Assembly: GCF_947242115.1 (NCBI RefSeq)
Contig: NC_074716.1
Location: 19,722,090-19,786,089, forward strand
Origin: Biomphalaria glabrata
Taxonomy: Eukaryota > Mollusca > Gastropoda > Planorbidae
Direction: 5' to 3'
DNA: 64,000 bases
Under the pieces are notes generated by a model. The model did no database searches, had not been told where the DNA came from, and saw nothing but the letters and a program-made list of their open reading frames with translations. Each line of letters begins with the position of its first letter. The first letter of the stretch is position 1. Both the position numbers and the translations under genes were made by a program. Shown piece by piece: positions 1 to 13,185 of this stretch.

Positions 1-1679
1 TATTTCCAGTTCTTGTTTAATGTGTGTATTTAGAACAGATCTTAAGGTTTCCTAGTATTACTATCATGAATCTTCTTATGATAATGTTAAATAGCAATAA
101 AGTTAGTTAATGAATTAGATCAATGTTCTGAATTCAATCTATACTGGAGTTATCTGTAAAACCCTTGTATTAGTGATCACCTCAATGTTCAAAGATTTAC
201 ATATTGTGATAACTACTGAACTTTTTTTTTATGTGGATGTCTATATATGTTATACTCAGCTTTAATAATTGTGCAATATTTTGTAAATTTTATAGTTTTA
301 TTTTCAATTATTAATTTTTACAAGTTTTAAAGAATCAACAGTAACTTTTTTTTTCATCAATCTTTTGTATATTTTGTATTTATCTCATTACTTTTTTCTA
401 TGTTTCGTGTATGTTTTTGGTAAGAAATATTTAAATTAAAATAATTTATATTTTTATTCTTGATCTGTTAAATAACTTTTATTTGTCTGCTTTATTTTTA
501 TATAGCTCAACTAAATTGTGATTGTGTGATTTTATTTTGATTCATTTGATTCTAAAGGTAAATTTACTAGACTTAATTTTCCTTTTGAAAAATTTCTTAC
601 AAGACATAGTTAATAAACAAATTGTAATTGAAAGTATTATCCTTCACCATTTCTTTTGAAGTATGGGATGTGTTATACTTCTATCAAATGTAAATTAAGA
701 AGTTTTTTGTTGTTTTTTTTTACTAGTCAAATAAGTAAAAATCTATGATCATGATTTCAAAGTCTTTTTGTTGTATTGGGGTAATTATTTAAAAGCAGAT
801 ATTCTGGCCAACACTTAGAATACTTCTGTACAAAGTTATTTGGTCAATTCAACTTATGCAAACAAAAAAGGAAAAACAAAGAAATGGAAATCAGAAATGT
901 AGTCAAACTGAGAAATGTTACTGTTGAGTAGCCATATTGATTTTATTCACATTGAGACCTATTTAGACTACATTGAATGGTCATTGATCAAATCAATGAC
1001 ACAACTATATTCTTTCATTTAAAAAAAAAAAAAGGGATTCTCATTGAAATACTGCAATAACAAAACAAATATTAAGGCACTTGTTATACAAGTTTCTTTT
1101 GAGCAATTTAATAAAAAAAAAAATTTTAAAAGCTGAACTATAACCAGCTATTCAGCAGAAAACAGTAGTATATATTAGATCAAAAGTATATATTAGTACA
1201 ATATATAAATACAAAGTCTCTCTATCCAAACAATGATCAAAAGATACAAAAACTTAAAAATGTTTAAATAAAACTAGTGCCACATGTAAATGTAAAAAGA
1301 TCAGGAAAATAGATTTAATGCATAAATTTGTAAATGTATCCAACATTTTCCAAACAAAAAAAAAAATTTAATGTTTATGATACAAGAAATTACTATTGAT
1401 TCAAACTATATACATTAAATGCAAATATTCTGAGATTATTAAATAACTGGAAATAAAATCAAGGATAGAATATATATTTTCACATACAATTATGAGCTTC
1501 ATTAGAAGTTTCTTTGAAGAAAAAAAAAGTCTTTTATGTTATTGATATCATATTTTTTAAAACATATTTGATCATATTATCGAAATCTAAGTTTTATTTT
1601 TGAATGGACCTCATTCACCAATCGTAAACAAACAACATTGAGCTACGTGCTTGCCTAACACTTCTATATTTTTTACGAC
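1..1679. other. AT-rich flank downstream of HGD, no gene recognised
   Basis: This stretch is strongly AT-rich with many homopolymer A and T runs. I found no reading frame with protein-like composition, no splice-site-bounded exon and no recognisable repeat. The part next to 1,680 should be the HGD 3' untranslated region if the terminal exon call is right. Confidence 0.6.
1593..1598 (-). promoter_or_regulatory. Candidate polyadenylation signal of HGD
   Basis: On the minus strand this reads AATAAA, about 80 nt past the proposed HGD stop codon, a plausible distance for a short 3' UTR. The motif is common by chance in DNA this AT-rich, so the support is positional only. Confidence 0.35.
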
Positions 1680-1792
1680 CTAAATTGAATCAACAATGGT
1701 CATGTGACAGTTTTTTTTCGTTGTTTTATCAATGAATATCAAGTGACTATGTTTTGGTGAATGGTCTCCCATCCCAAACTGATCCTCCTCCC
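1680..1792 (-). CDS. HGD: Proposed HGD terminal exon
   Basis: The preceding exon (2330-2453) ends in phase 1 at a strong donor (G followed by GTAAG), so a further exon is required. The best match downstream is an acceptor ending TTTGTAG at 1,793-1,799. It opens a frame beginning [16 protein letters not shown] and running 37 residues to a TAG. I do not recognise this tail as conserved; human HGD ends about 12 residues after the same point. Alternatively the transcript could read through the donor for about 11 codons (GKPKH, then a Phe-rich end), which would give almost exactly the human length. Confidence 0.45.
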
Positions 1793-4700
1793 CTACAAAT
1801 GTGAATAATTACTAAGCCATAACTTTTATTAATTGTTTGAAATTAAAACTTGTCAAACAGAATTGTTTATAAAAAAAACAATTTAGAGAATAAAGTCATT
1901 AGCTTCATATAGGCAATTCATATTTAAAGTATCAACTATCTAATCAAAATGAAATGAATAATCTCAGCTGCTACAATTTTGTTGTAACAATTTTAATATA
2001 ACCTACAATATTTCATCAAATTTATGTACTAATTCCATAGTTCAGCATAAACAAAATATGTAACAAAAAACATCAACAAATAAGCATATGAAAAATTACT
2101 TTCGATAATAAAAATATTGACCTCACCCAAAACAGAATATATTTTATCAATATAGACCTGAATATAATATTTTCTGTCCACTTAGCAAAAAGGCTTTTTT
2201 TTTATTTCTTGTTTTTTCCATCTTCATTTTTTAGTTCCTTCTGAAAAATAAATTGTATGAAACTTCTTACTTAATCTAAATCAGATCAAATATTTTAACA
2301 AAATGAAAAAAAAAAATGTTTTGGCTTACCAATGTTGGGTAGAGCAAAATGTTTCAGCAAAGGTTGCCAGCACTGATAATAGTCAGAGTCCACCTTTGTA
2401 GTGTTAGCCCATTCAGTCACAGCCATACTCAGAGAGGATTCAAACATAAACGCCTGGTGATTAGAAAACAAAATATTGATGATTCAAAACCTAAATATTT
2501 TTATATCATACAAACTATTGCAGCAAATGAAATGAAAATATCTCCAAACATGACCCAATGTCTACACTTACCATAGTTCCCTCTGCTATTTTCTGAGGCT
2601 CTAATTTAGCATTGGATGCTTTCTCAAAGCAATCAAAGTCAGGCCCATGAGGTGTCATTATGCTATGAAGGCTACCACCACCTGGTTTAAAGCCTTCCTC
2701 CTAAAATAATATATTCATTAGAGGTTTCATTTTTTATATCTTCATTTTAAAGGATTTAATTCTAAAACAATTAATTACACAGACAGCTGTACTATGTCAT
2801 TCTCACCTTAGCTTCATAGTTTCCATAAATTAATCCCATAAATTCACTCATACAGTTCCCTAGTTGTTAGAAAGATAAAAAGAATAAAAAAAAATTGATG
2901 AAGACAACTGAGTTATATAATAAATTGAACCACATAAAGTAAGTTCAACAGTGGTGTGTTATAAACATATAAAGGCAAAAGAAAAAACAAAACATGAAAT
3001 AGAAAGCTAAATGCACAGGGCATTATACATCCAATGCAAATGTATCAGAAGGATAACTTTCTTAAATGAACTAATGTTTTATAATTCATTATAGTTGTAA
3101 ATTTAGAACAAATTTTGATTGATTTACTTAAAAGCTTTCACAATTTGAAAATGCATGTCCATGTGATTATTTAAAAGTTAAGTAAAGAATGCCAGCACTA
3201 TATTAATATCTGCAGAGAGCTTAGCTTAAATATTCAGAGAACCTTTTAAAGCATACAATTTTACAAAAAGCTAAAATTATGAAATTTAGTAATTCTGTAA
3301 GTTACTCACTGTGATAATATGGAGGCCTGAAAGTATGCTCCTGAACTGACCAACGAGGTGGAAATATCACAAAGTCAGCCACAGCTGTTCCTGGCTTTAG
3401 AGAAGGACAGGTCAGCACAGTGAAGATTGAAGGATCCTTTGAATGGAAAAAAGCATATGGGAGTTGTTAAGAAACCAGTAAGAAGCAAGCATACATTAGT
3501 TGAGCATTGATTCATTAATACAACCAGAATTGAGTAACTTAGCGGAGCTTGTGATAACTTACAGCATGATCAAATGCAACACAGTTGATAACCATGAATT
3601 TACTAAGGTCATATTTGTATGGTGCATAATTGCCATGCCATGCTACAACATCAAAAGGTGAGTGTCCCTAAAGAAAAATGAAACTAAGTTAAAAGACATC
3701 CTGTTACACAAATGCATTAACAAAGAGACATGCAACCAAACAAAGCAACAAATCATAACTAGTAAGAAGCTGACTAATTATAGAAAACATTGTCAATAAT
3801 GCTTTGACTGTAACAAAAAAAGCTTGAAGATTAAACTCTTTAAAAACTAAAGTGTTTGTAATCATTTGACATTACTTTAGAAGTATTTATTTCTTATTAT
3901 TATCATAGAACTTCAATCATGATTTTAAACACAGATCAATGAAATTCTACCTGAGTTGCTTCAAACAAATGCCCATGATATTTATTGACTACAGTAAACT
4001 CCACCTCTTTGTCTTCAAACCAAGCAACTGGTGTTAAAAAATCACGGGGATTTGCAAGGCCATTTGCACCTGAGTATGAATGTAACCAACAAGTTGATTA
4101 TTATCATCTTTTTAAAACTATGCATTGTCATAAAGTTTTCTTTAGCATTTTAAGTATCAGTAGAATCCTAAAGGGCATTGTAAGTGTCTAGTGCTGAGAA
4201 CAATTCAGCTGACTTACTTCAAGACCTCTGAAACTGAGCTTACTTTGCAACTCAATAGGTAAATCAAATTGGATTCTTCTGATGGATAGCTGAATGGAAC
4301 TATATTGAAAGAATTTGTAAGGGGAAAAAAAGCCTCACTGTCCTACCCATCATTCCATTCTCATTGTCACATGATAACACATGCCATTAGTCACCAATAA
4401 CAACAAAAGTTGTTTTTGCTACACATTTATTTTATCTTATATGATACAGACGTTACTTCAAAAAAGATGAATACATCCTATGCGTCATGCATTTAGTCAT
4501 GCATATTAACCAATGATCTAAATTCTGCCAAGTCACTGTTTTTTCTGGCTAGCTCAGGCAACCTATTCCATGCTCTAATAGCGCTAGGGAAGAAGGAGCA
4601 TTTGTACTAATTTGTCCTAGCATATGGAACGAGGAATTTTATTAAATTTTGTTTTTGTATTTGAAGATTATGGTTCAGTGTTTTATGTATAATTGCTACT

Positions 4701-7700
4701 TTACTTTTAAGTCTTCTATCCTGAAGGCTTTCTAAATTTAGTGATTTTACTAAAGGTTTTACTCTAATCAAATGTGAATATTTGTTTGTTATGAATCTCA
4801 CTGCTCTATTTTGTGTCTGTTCCAGTTTCTTAATGTTTTCTTGATTTGAGGGGTCCCAAACAGAGGATGCATGTTCTATTTGTCTTGAAATCACTGTAAA
4901 CTAAAAATAATTTGTAAGGGAACTAATAATAAGCTTAGACATTGACATGATATTCCCAACCACATCAAACACCTAAATTCCTTTCACACACACTTAGAAA
5001 ACTACACCACGTGAATAATTTGACCATATATCAGACTTCTATAGTAAAAAAAAGTCCCAAATGCTTGATGGTCAGCTTTCTAAATGCATTTTTTATGGGA
5101 AGGTGTGCAATGAAAGGCTTTCTCAGAAGGGTCAACACAAGAAATTTGAAAATAATAATATTCATATAAATATACATACATGCAGAGCCCAAAATATCTC
5201 AGGATGATTAAAGAAAATGGCAAGAAAGACAAAGACATACATTAAATGATAAGTCCCATATGTTAATGGAGAATATGAAAACTCACACAACATTATGATG
5301 TTAAGTGACTTAACAATAATTACATAAATTACAGAACAAACTTAAATTCAATTTCTAATGGACAAAAATAAATATTTTTCTTTATAAAAAATATGTTTGA
5401 ACATAAAGATGCAAGCAAATAACAAAGATATGTATCATTCTTTTTAAAGACATAATAAAATGAACATATATAATGTGTTAAAACGATTTAGCAGCAAAAT
5501 GTGCAGAGCCAAAATGACAACTGCATCAAAATGACTGCAACATAAATGTCCTTTACATGAAAGGTGCTTATATTCCTCAGCCTGTGATGATTCTTACATC
5601 CGTGATAGCATCACTTTGACAAAAATCTGTCTAACTATACTCCAGAGATAGTCACTGATATTTTCTTTTTCTATTGTCATATTTTTTAATGAATTTTTCA
5701 CTTTATATGCATTGTAAAGCACTGGTACATAATCAGGGCTAGAGAGACTAGAAGTCAAAGGATTGAATTTATTAAAATAAGCCTCATTTGTTAGTCATGC
5801 ACTGCATACAAATCTTTCAGAATCTTGCGTTTAAACAAAATTAACATGCTACTATAAAATAAATCAAATGTTGTTTACAAGAAAAATATACAATAATTAA
5901 GACTACAAAAAAATTTTTGGCTAAAATTAAAAAGGATTTCAAAATATTTGTACCTACCAATTGGTCCAAGATTTGGCAACTGAAAGTGATCAGAAAATAC
6001 TTCTAAGATGTAGCCACGAGTATTTTCTTCAACATTAACACTAAATCTAATTCCACGCTTGAAATAGGCAAAATAAAAAAGACAACCAGTTAAAAATGTG
6101 TATTAAAACATAATTCACAGTGTTTATAAATGTTATAAGAGTTTCAGTCTTAGAGACTCAGAAATGTTTGGAAAAAATATAGATTTACCTGAATGACACA
6201 GATTTCATTGGGTGCAACATTCATTCTTCCCATTTCAGTTCTAATAAATAATGCTCCATGTTGGGGAACTGCAAAAAAATAAACAAGAGAATGTTGCACT
6301 CTTACATGAGATATTTGTAACATCAACTTATTGAACAGTTTAGAGATCTGTTATTAAAACAAAAACTATAGCTACTTACCAATTAAAAAATCTCCATCAG
6401 AGTTGTAAAAGCACCTAATTTGATACAGAATAGTTTTGATTTAGTCTTAACAATTTGACTTAGAATAAAAATCAAATTATGTCTACAATTAAAAAAGCAA
6501 CAACTGAAGCACAGATTAAAGAACAATAAAACATAACAACTATGAATCTGTTAGAAAGGCAAAATATATTTGTTTGGAAATGATACTATAAGCACTATTA
6601 TTACACCATTTGATATCTATATATATTGTAACTGTAAACTCATTAAAAAATTCCAAAAAAAAAAAAAAAAAACATGATATAAGTGCAAATTAAAAGGACT
6701 CTTAGAGTAAAGTATTGCTTTAGAACCTAAAAGGAAAATGTAGTTTGATTTGATTATAACATACATTTCACACATAAGAACAATCAAAACAAATCACACA
6801 CAAATGACATGAATAAAGAGGGATTCTATGGCACAAGTAACAAAAAATATTGACGCAGTCACACACAGTGAGGAACAAATAAGTTCTCTCATCAAGAGAA
6901 AAAAGTTGGCTATTTCAAGTTTAGTTGGCTATTTCAAGTTAAGTTGGCTATTTCAAGTTTAGTTGGCTATTTCAAGTTAAGTTGGCTATTTCAAGTTTAG
7001 TTGACTATTTCAAGTTTATTTCCTTTGACAGTTGTAGCTTAGTTGGCTATTTCAAGTTTATTTGGCTACTTCAAGTATATTTCATTTGATGGTTGTAGCT
7101 TAGTTGATGCAAGCAGGAGGAGCACAATAATAAACCTAGAATCAACAGCATGGCGTCTTCAGTTCTTCTAGTTTCTAACCACTGAAGATCTTTCCAGATA
7201 ATTATTCATTTTAACTGCATTCTTAATTTAAACAACAACAAATGTCCTTATAAAAATCATTAAATAAAAACTAACTTATTCCCCATTGGTTTATTGCAGG
7301 TGAAGATGTGAACAGCTATGCCATGTCTAGATTTAGGGTCACCTGCACCACAAATAGTAGCGATTCCCTGAAAAAAATACACCAATCTTTTCATTTAGTA
7401 GAAAAAAAAATTATAACAATAAAATATGTCCAAGTTTTTATTTTGCAAGTATTTGAGTTTGTTGAAAAAATAAAGTAAAAAAAAAAATATTTAGAAGCTG
7501 ATAGTCTAAAACGTTTTTGTTCCAAAAGGAGCTCTATAAAAAAAATTGCTATGAATGGTGGAATAGCTTTGAATCCTCAGTGCCCACTTGGTCTTAGCTG
7601 GTGACATGCATATGGATTTTGGTAACTAGTGGCAACAATAGCAATAAAAATGAATTATACGATAGAATGCAGAAAACATGACTATTTCTACTGACTAGAA

Positions 7701-10700
7701 TACATTCTTCACACAATAAATAGTAATAATTCACCAAACTCAGATATTTGAATACTTTTAGGACACAAAATTGACTAAACTGTGACCTATTTGTACATCA
7801 AAGTCTCCCTAAATAGGATTCTGGCACACAGGCTTACAAAGATTTAAAAGGACATAGAATTGTCCAAAGAGAATTAAGTTTCTACTCTACTATAAAAGCA
7901 GTGCACTAGATGTGTTTTTGTTTTTTTAATATGTATTGAACTGCACTGATATTTAGTGTTGATGGTACAAACTGATTGATAACTGTGGGTAGTGCATGAC
8001 TCAGCCTTGAAAAAAAAAAGGAAATTACTACTATTTTTTGGAGAAAAGATGTGAAATTATCTATTTAGATTTCTTTGATCCCCAGTTATACATATTTATG
8101 GTAAAATTCTGTTATTATCTAACAAAGTAAAAACTTTTAGTATACTTTTAAAATCATATTCTATTGTGTTGAAATATAGATCTATGTAATATCTGTTTTT
8201 CATCAATTTTTTTTAACATGCATCAAATTATACAATGTCATTATTTCAATTCAAACAATCACTCAAGCACTTTTCATATTGCTTTGCAGTCAAGATAAGA
8301 CCCAGAAATATATTAATTTAGTCATCATTACTTATTGGTGGTACTAAGATTTAATTAGTAATAAAAAAAATTGAATTACAATTATCAACTAACTGTTTAT
8401 ATCACTCAATGGCAAAGAAAGTTAGAATTTCAATATTAAATTTATTCAAAGGTAAAGCGAAATGCACTAAACAGTTAAATATACCTCAGAAAAATCTTGC
8501 TGAGATTTCGGAAAATCAAAAGGCTGCCACCGCAACTGTAAAATTGTTTAAAAGATTTTATTAGATAAAAAAAAAGTTACTTATTCAATTGTAGACCTAA
8601 TAACATGAAAATTAAAAGTTGAAACTACAAATTAGTTATTGCAGCATGACATGACCTGAAAAGTCCTGATATACCAAATAATTATTGGAGAGAAATTTTG
8701 TATATGAAAGAATATAAACAAAATTTCATGAATATTTATAACATTATAGAGTAAGAATTACTTTGTTAAACAAATACTAAAACATTCTGTCATTAGCAGA
8801 TTACAAAGAAATAGAACAATATGATAAGGTAAAGAACTGATAAATGTTTGGTTTAATGTTCAATTACCTGGTTGGGATTAGGATCCACAGCATCCCAGTT
8901 ATGAGTAACTAATCCAGAACTGATTTTCTTAAAGGGCTTATGAATGACTGATGGACGAATTCGATAAAGCCACCTGATGAAGAATGTAAGACTTTTTATT
9001 TTTTTTTTGCTCTAATGAGATATACCTCATTCAGATATTAAATGCTTTAAAAATTTCTTTACAAATATACTATGTAGGTAGCTGATACTGAGAACTCTTT
9101 ATAATTGTAGCTTTTTTTTTTTTTACAAATATATTATGTATTTTGATGGTACTAGGAACTCTTTATAATTGTAACATTATCATTCATAATGCTTTTTACA
9201 AAGCTTATATGAACTCTGTCTGTATGGTAAAATGTTTGTACACATTATTTCTCCCACACCCAATCTCAGATAAAGCTGAAATTTTGCACAGTTATTTCTT
9301 TTACCTTACAACACAATAATCAATAAAAAATTAACCAATTAGTTTTAATTAACTATTGGTAATAAATTATTTTGTTTGGTATCTTGAAGAATGGAAAGAA
9401 TTAGTTCCCTTGAGCCCTGAGGGAACATATCTTTTGTGCAGCTAAGAAAACTATCATGTAAACATTCACCAAGATACCCACATCTTCCCGCCTCCTTTCA
9501 CAACTGGTCCAGACAAGTGATAGGATCTTAGCGCATTGAAAAATCTAAACAAAAATCATTTGGTAAAATATTTCTATTCTTGGTCAATCAATAATATAAT
9601 TACATTTAATACATGACTGATCCAAGCTTTGTTTTATAAAAAAAAAGTATTTTTAATGTTTTTCTTGTTTAAAAATATAGTCATAGGTAACTAAAATAAA
9701 AGTAATGTAGATATGTCATACTAACGTTCGTTCATTCTCATTACGAGGAGCAGTGAATGCTGAACCTGACAACTGCTCTGCATACAGACCATAAGCACAC
9801 TTCTGAGGATTATTCTTTAAAAAAAAAATCATGTTACAGATAAAAAAAAAATACAATAGAAGCAATATATACAATTTTTAAATACTTGTACAAGGCAGTT
9901 TTATGTTAATCTTTTTTTTTTACCTGACCCACTGGAAGAGCTCCTGGACATCTGCTATCTTCACTAGCAAATTCATTGCCAAAGCCTGACATATACTGTT
10001 ATATAAAACGGTGATAAATTTTAATATGAATTTTATAAGGATATGAATTATATAAGGATCTAAATTTTATAATGGCTTTTAAAAAAATATTAACATTGAA
10101 TGACTCCTTAAAGCAATAAACATTGAATCTTTAAGTTGGTGAAAGCAAATCTAAATTACAATGTTTAAGTTAATAATGTTGTAACCATAGACATATAAAT
10201 ATGTCTATGGTTGTAAAGCTCTCCTGGACCAATGCATATATGGTGTGTACAATTGCTTACGAGACAAGGACATGACTGTATATAAAATACAGACTTTACT
10301 TATGGAAGCTGTATTTAATGAAGGTGGATAGTCAAATTTGTCTCAGCGTCTAATCTGATATAAAACCTGTGTCATTGTTTTCTCTTTGTTGTTGAGTTGC
10401 TTGCCATAGATTTACAACATTCATTTCAAAACATTACTTTATGTAGGGTTATGATGATTATTTTTTTTGGTTTAGTAATTCACAGAAATATTTTAGAGAT
10501 GCAAGTTTATATATTTTAGTAGTGAAATAAATGCAAAAGGGTATATGATACTCTTTGAGAATAGTTTTTATTACTTAGCTAGAAAATGGCTTGTATGAGA
10601 GCAGTTCATGCAAGTGTGAACACCCTTTGGAATATCAATGTGAAACATATACAGGCCTATTAAAAAAGAAGTCTACAAGACTATACAAATCTATAAAGAT

Positions 10701-11620
10701 GGAAAATATTCATTTCAATTATAATTTTCTTTTGTTAACTAACTCAAGACATGATAAAAATGATTTGAAAATCCAAACATGAAAATTACATTGCTGATAA
10801 TTTGTAAAATTATCTAAAGAATTATCAATGGATGCAGTACATGTATAGAAAAACATTGTATGGCCATACTCCATAGTATATAATGGTAGTGTCAATAATA
10901 GCAACAACACTGGCAGGAGGGTAAATCGCTAGGTGGGGAAGGTAGTCACCTCATATATTTTATTTAATCTTCTTTATATCCAGCAAGGGAAATTCAGCAC
11001 ACATTGACAATGTAAATCTAAATCAAGATCACTATTTCTTTTTTATGAGAATGTTTAGAACTGAGTAATTAGAAATAACTACGTAATTTGACCTTAACCT
11101 AGAAACAAAAAGGTGTGTGTGCCATTGCAACCAATCTAAACCAGTAAAAAGTGACACGCCTTCAAAACGTAATTTAAGGTCAAGGATCTTAAATTGGGGC
11201 CAAAGTTCACATACAGCAAACAATCAATTCTAGACTTACTTAACTTTCATTAAGCTAAATTAATATTATTTCATTAAAATACAAGTCATGAAATATAAAT
11301 TTAGAAGAAATTTAATTGAATAAAAAATTTATGTTTACTGAAGTTTTATTTTTCATAATGTAAAATACACTAATGATGATAAAAGAAAATAATATAAATA
11401 ATAATATAAAAAAAACTGGCGTAAAATTTATTTAGATCTAAATCTATATTATAGTTTATAATATAAAAAACAACAACTTTATAATCTAGATCTAATCGTG
11501 ATAAAGACGTGGCAACGACAATTTTAAATAAGCATATCATATCTAGCATTAAATAAAGTAGTCTATCTGACCTAACATTTTATAACTACACAAGTATACT
11601 ACCTGAAGTTCAGAAGCCAT
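1680..11620 (-). CDS. HGD: Homogentisate 1,2-dioxygenase, 16 coding exons
   Basis: This enzyme opens the ring of homogentisate to maleylacetoacetate with Fe(II) and O2 in cytosolic tyrosine and phenylalanine breakdown. Coding exons, in transcript order on the minus strand: 11603-11620, 9924-9995, 9726-9814, 8868-8973, 8485-8535, 7276-7367, 6380-6414, 6189-6268, 5958-6057, 3951-4069, 3563-3667, 3310-3436, 2807-2859, 2572-2700, 2330-2453, 1680-1792. All introns are GT-AG and the phases join without a break, giving about 470 residues against 445 in human. The start is [15 protein letters not shown], with A at -3 and G at +4. The iron ligands known from human HGD (His335, Glu341, His371) are present as His331 and Glu337 in [12 protein letters not shown] and His367 in TPHGPD. 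Family identity is certain; only the last exon is uncertain. Confidence 0.97.
4428..4895 (-). mobile_element. CR1/Jockey-like LINE, 5'-truncated 3' end, in HGD intron
   Basis: An open frame of 95 codons (4607-4894) contains the C-terminal part of a non-LTR reverse transcriptase: ASSVWDP, then [15 protein letters not shown] and the LQDRR region. In the adjoining frame the usual C-terminal FFPSAI.AWN.LPELA motif and the 3' tail are recognisable down to 4,428, where the minus strand ends in a short AAGATAA-type tail. The same 3' end occurs at 12,236-12,597 (plus) and around 25.4-26.8 kb. It sits in the intron between HGD exons 9 and 10. A frame change separates the two coding parts, so this copy is dead. 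The CR1/Jockey assignment is from motif memory. Confidence 0.8.
6903..7108. repeat. 20-bp tandem repeat in HGD intron 6
   Basis: About six close copies of a 20-bp unit containing TTGGCTATTTCAAG lie head to tail from 6,903 to about 7,016. A more diverged part follows, in which the unit is combined with a TTTGACAGTTGTAGCTTAG segment repeated twice. It is a local minisatellite; the array alternates two unit variants (GTTTAG and GTTAAG). Confidence 0.9.
9190..9425 (-). repeat. Unclassified interspersed repeat, copy 1
   Basis: Reverse-complemented, this region closely resembles 50,018-50,290 and 50,701-50,968. Shared landmarks are GGAACTAATTC or GGGACTAATTC, a TTAATTACCAATA block, GAGATTGGGTGTGGGAGAAAT and ATATAAGCTTTGTAAAAA. 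No coding capacity is visible. The three copies make it an interspersed non-autonomous family, possibly a SINE or MITE, but I see no promoter boxes or terminal inverted repeats that would decide. Confidence 0.7.
10183..10212. repeat. Perfect 14-bp inverted repeat, 2-nt spacer
   Basis: AACCATAGACATAT is followed by AA and then its exact reverse complement. It lies in HGD intron 1, about 190 bp upstream (transcript-wise) of exon 2. It could form a hairpin or cruciform; no adjacent transposon ends were recognised. Confidence 0.75.
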
Positions 11621-12235
11621 ATTTAAGGTAGATCTCGATCTAATTCAGTAATTGGTTGAAATACTGAGTCTGTGGTGTTGGTAGCAAAAACAACTGAAGT
11701 GTCAAGCAAATGCGAACCAAGATTAAAAAACAAAAACAACCCAGAAACGTCCACAGAAGAAACTTGACAATTATTCTGACATGTTTTACTGCTGACTACC
11801 TAGGACTAAGAGGTTAAGTTACATAAGAAAGAACACGTTCTGTTATCTCCCTTTTGTCCGAGTTACTACATCGGAATATCTCAGTAAATATATTTTAAAA
11901 AATTAATTAAAAAATTTAAAAAATAGAGGGGGGGGGTGAGGGGGATATATTATATTTAATAAAGTTGCAATATCAATAGGCCTATGCAATGCACATTGGA
12001 CATTTTAAAAAGAAATTAACTAGAGATCAATTAACAGAATACACAACTGAAATTTGCTTCTCTAATATTTAGGCTACAATTAAGTTTCTGAACAAAAAAA
12101 GTAATGTTATTTCACATTGATTTGTATTTACAGATCCCCTATATAGGCCTATATAAAATATAGCACGGACTAAAGGCTGAAATTTATTAGAATAATTTTA
12201 AATACGTTTCTAATTATTAATATTATTTATCAGGG
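11621..12235. promoter_or_regulatory. HGD 5' flank: presumed 5' UTR and promoter region
   Basis: This region lies immediately upstream of the HGD start codon on the minus strand. I see no clear TATA box or initiator. It contains a G-rich run near 11,927-11,945 and two copies of the palindrome TAGGCCTA (about 11,977 and 12,144). The second is part of a perfect 14-bp palindrome, ATATAGGCCTATAT, at 12,141-12,154. No coding exon was recognised. Confidence 0.4.
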
Positions 12236-12597
12236 CTGTAATTACAGCAAATCATTCAGTATAGAAGACTCAAAAGTAATGTAGAATTATACATAAAACA
12301 CTGAACCATAATCTTCAAATACAAAAGCAAAATTTAATAAAATACTCAGAAAGACACAAAGATACAGGTAGGCCTACATATTCATCGTTCCAAATGCTAG
12401 GACACATTTGTACAAGTGCTCCTTCTTCCCTAGTGCTATTAAAGCATGGAATGGGTTGCCTGAGCTAGCTAGGAAAACCAGTGACTTGGCAGAATTTAAG
12501 TCATTGGTTAATATGCATGACTGAATGCATGACTCGTAGGACGTAATCATCTTCTTTTTTGAAGTAACGTCTGTATTATATAAGATAAGATAAATCT
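12236..12597 (+). mobile_element. CR1/Jockey-like LINE 3' end
   Basis: The same LINE 3' end as at 4,428-4,895, in the opposite orientation. At 12,418-12,522 the frame reads SFFPSAIKAWNGLPELA and continues to a proper stop after NMHD, the conserved C-terminus of this reverse transcriptase class. It then runs into a short untranslated region and an AAGATAAGATAA tail near 12,585-12,597. The upstream part is decayed. Confidence 0.8.
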
Positions 12598-12980
12598 TCC
12601 TTTTTAAAAATAATTATAACTTTAAGTGTATATTGTATGGTAGAAAAAAAGATGAATTGAAACAGTACATAATAAAACAATCTAATACATATGAGTAAGA
12701 TATTAGTCCATTTCTTCAATTAGTCTTTAAAGTGTCCTCACTTCACCAGCTGATCTTCAGTGTCCATACATCTGATGGTTGCGGTTCTGCATTCGAATTG
12801 GATTCTTTAGCTGTTTCTCTTGGAGGTAGGCCTACTATCAGATCTGGGTCTGATAATGGCACTATTTAAGGGATCCAAGTCATCTAAACCAGTTGTTAAG
12901 TTATCATCGGTTGAAAAAGTACGTATATCTTCTTGACGTGAGCTTATTTTCAGCAAATCATTCTGATTGTTTCTGTACAC

Positions 12981-13064
12981 AGCTTCACCATTAGTTAGCA
13001 CCTCATATGACCTAGGAGGAACAGCTTCACCATTAGTTAGCACCTCATATGACCTAGGAGTAAC
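12981..13064. repeat. 42-bp direct duplication inside the Gypsy fossil
   Basis: Two adjacent copies of a 42-bp unit begin AGCTTCACCATTAGTTAGCA at 12,981 and 13,023 and are nearly identical. This is a recent local duplication within the older fossil. Confidence 0.85.
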
Positions 13065-13101
13065 CTATCTTCTCACTACAGCAAAGCCACAGCAAGACCC
13101 T

Positions 13102-13185
13102 GTTGATTAGCATGATCCCAGCTAGACCACCGTTGATTAGTATGATCCCAGTTAGACCACTGTTGATTAGCCTGATCCCACATTT
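13102..13185. repeat. 30-bp tandem repeat, three units
   Basis: Units starting GTTGATTAG occur at 13,102, 13,132 and 13,162, an exact 30-bp period, each followed by a TGATCCCA block. It is a short minisatellite next to the Gypsy fossil. Confidence 0.85.

Noticed and set aside
2349-2576. Plus-strand 75-codon frame
   Set aside because: It is antisense to HGD exon 15 and its flanking intron.
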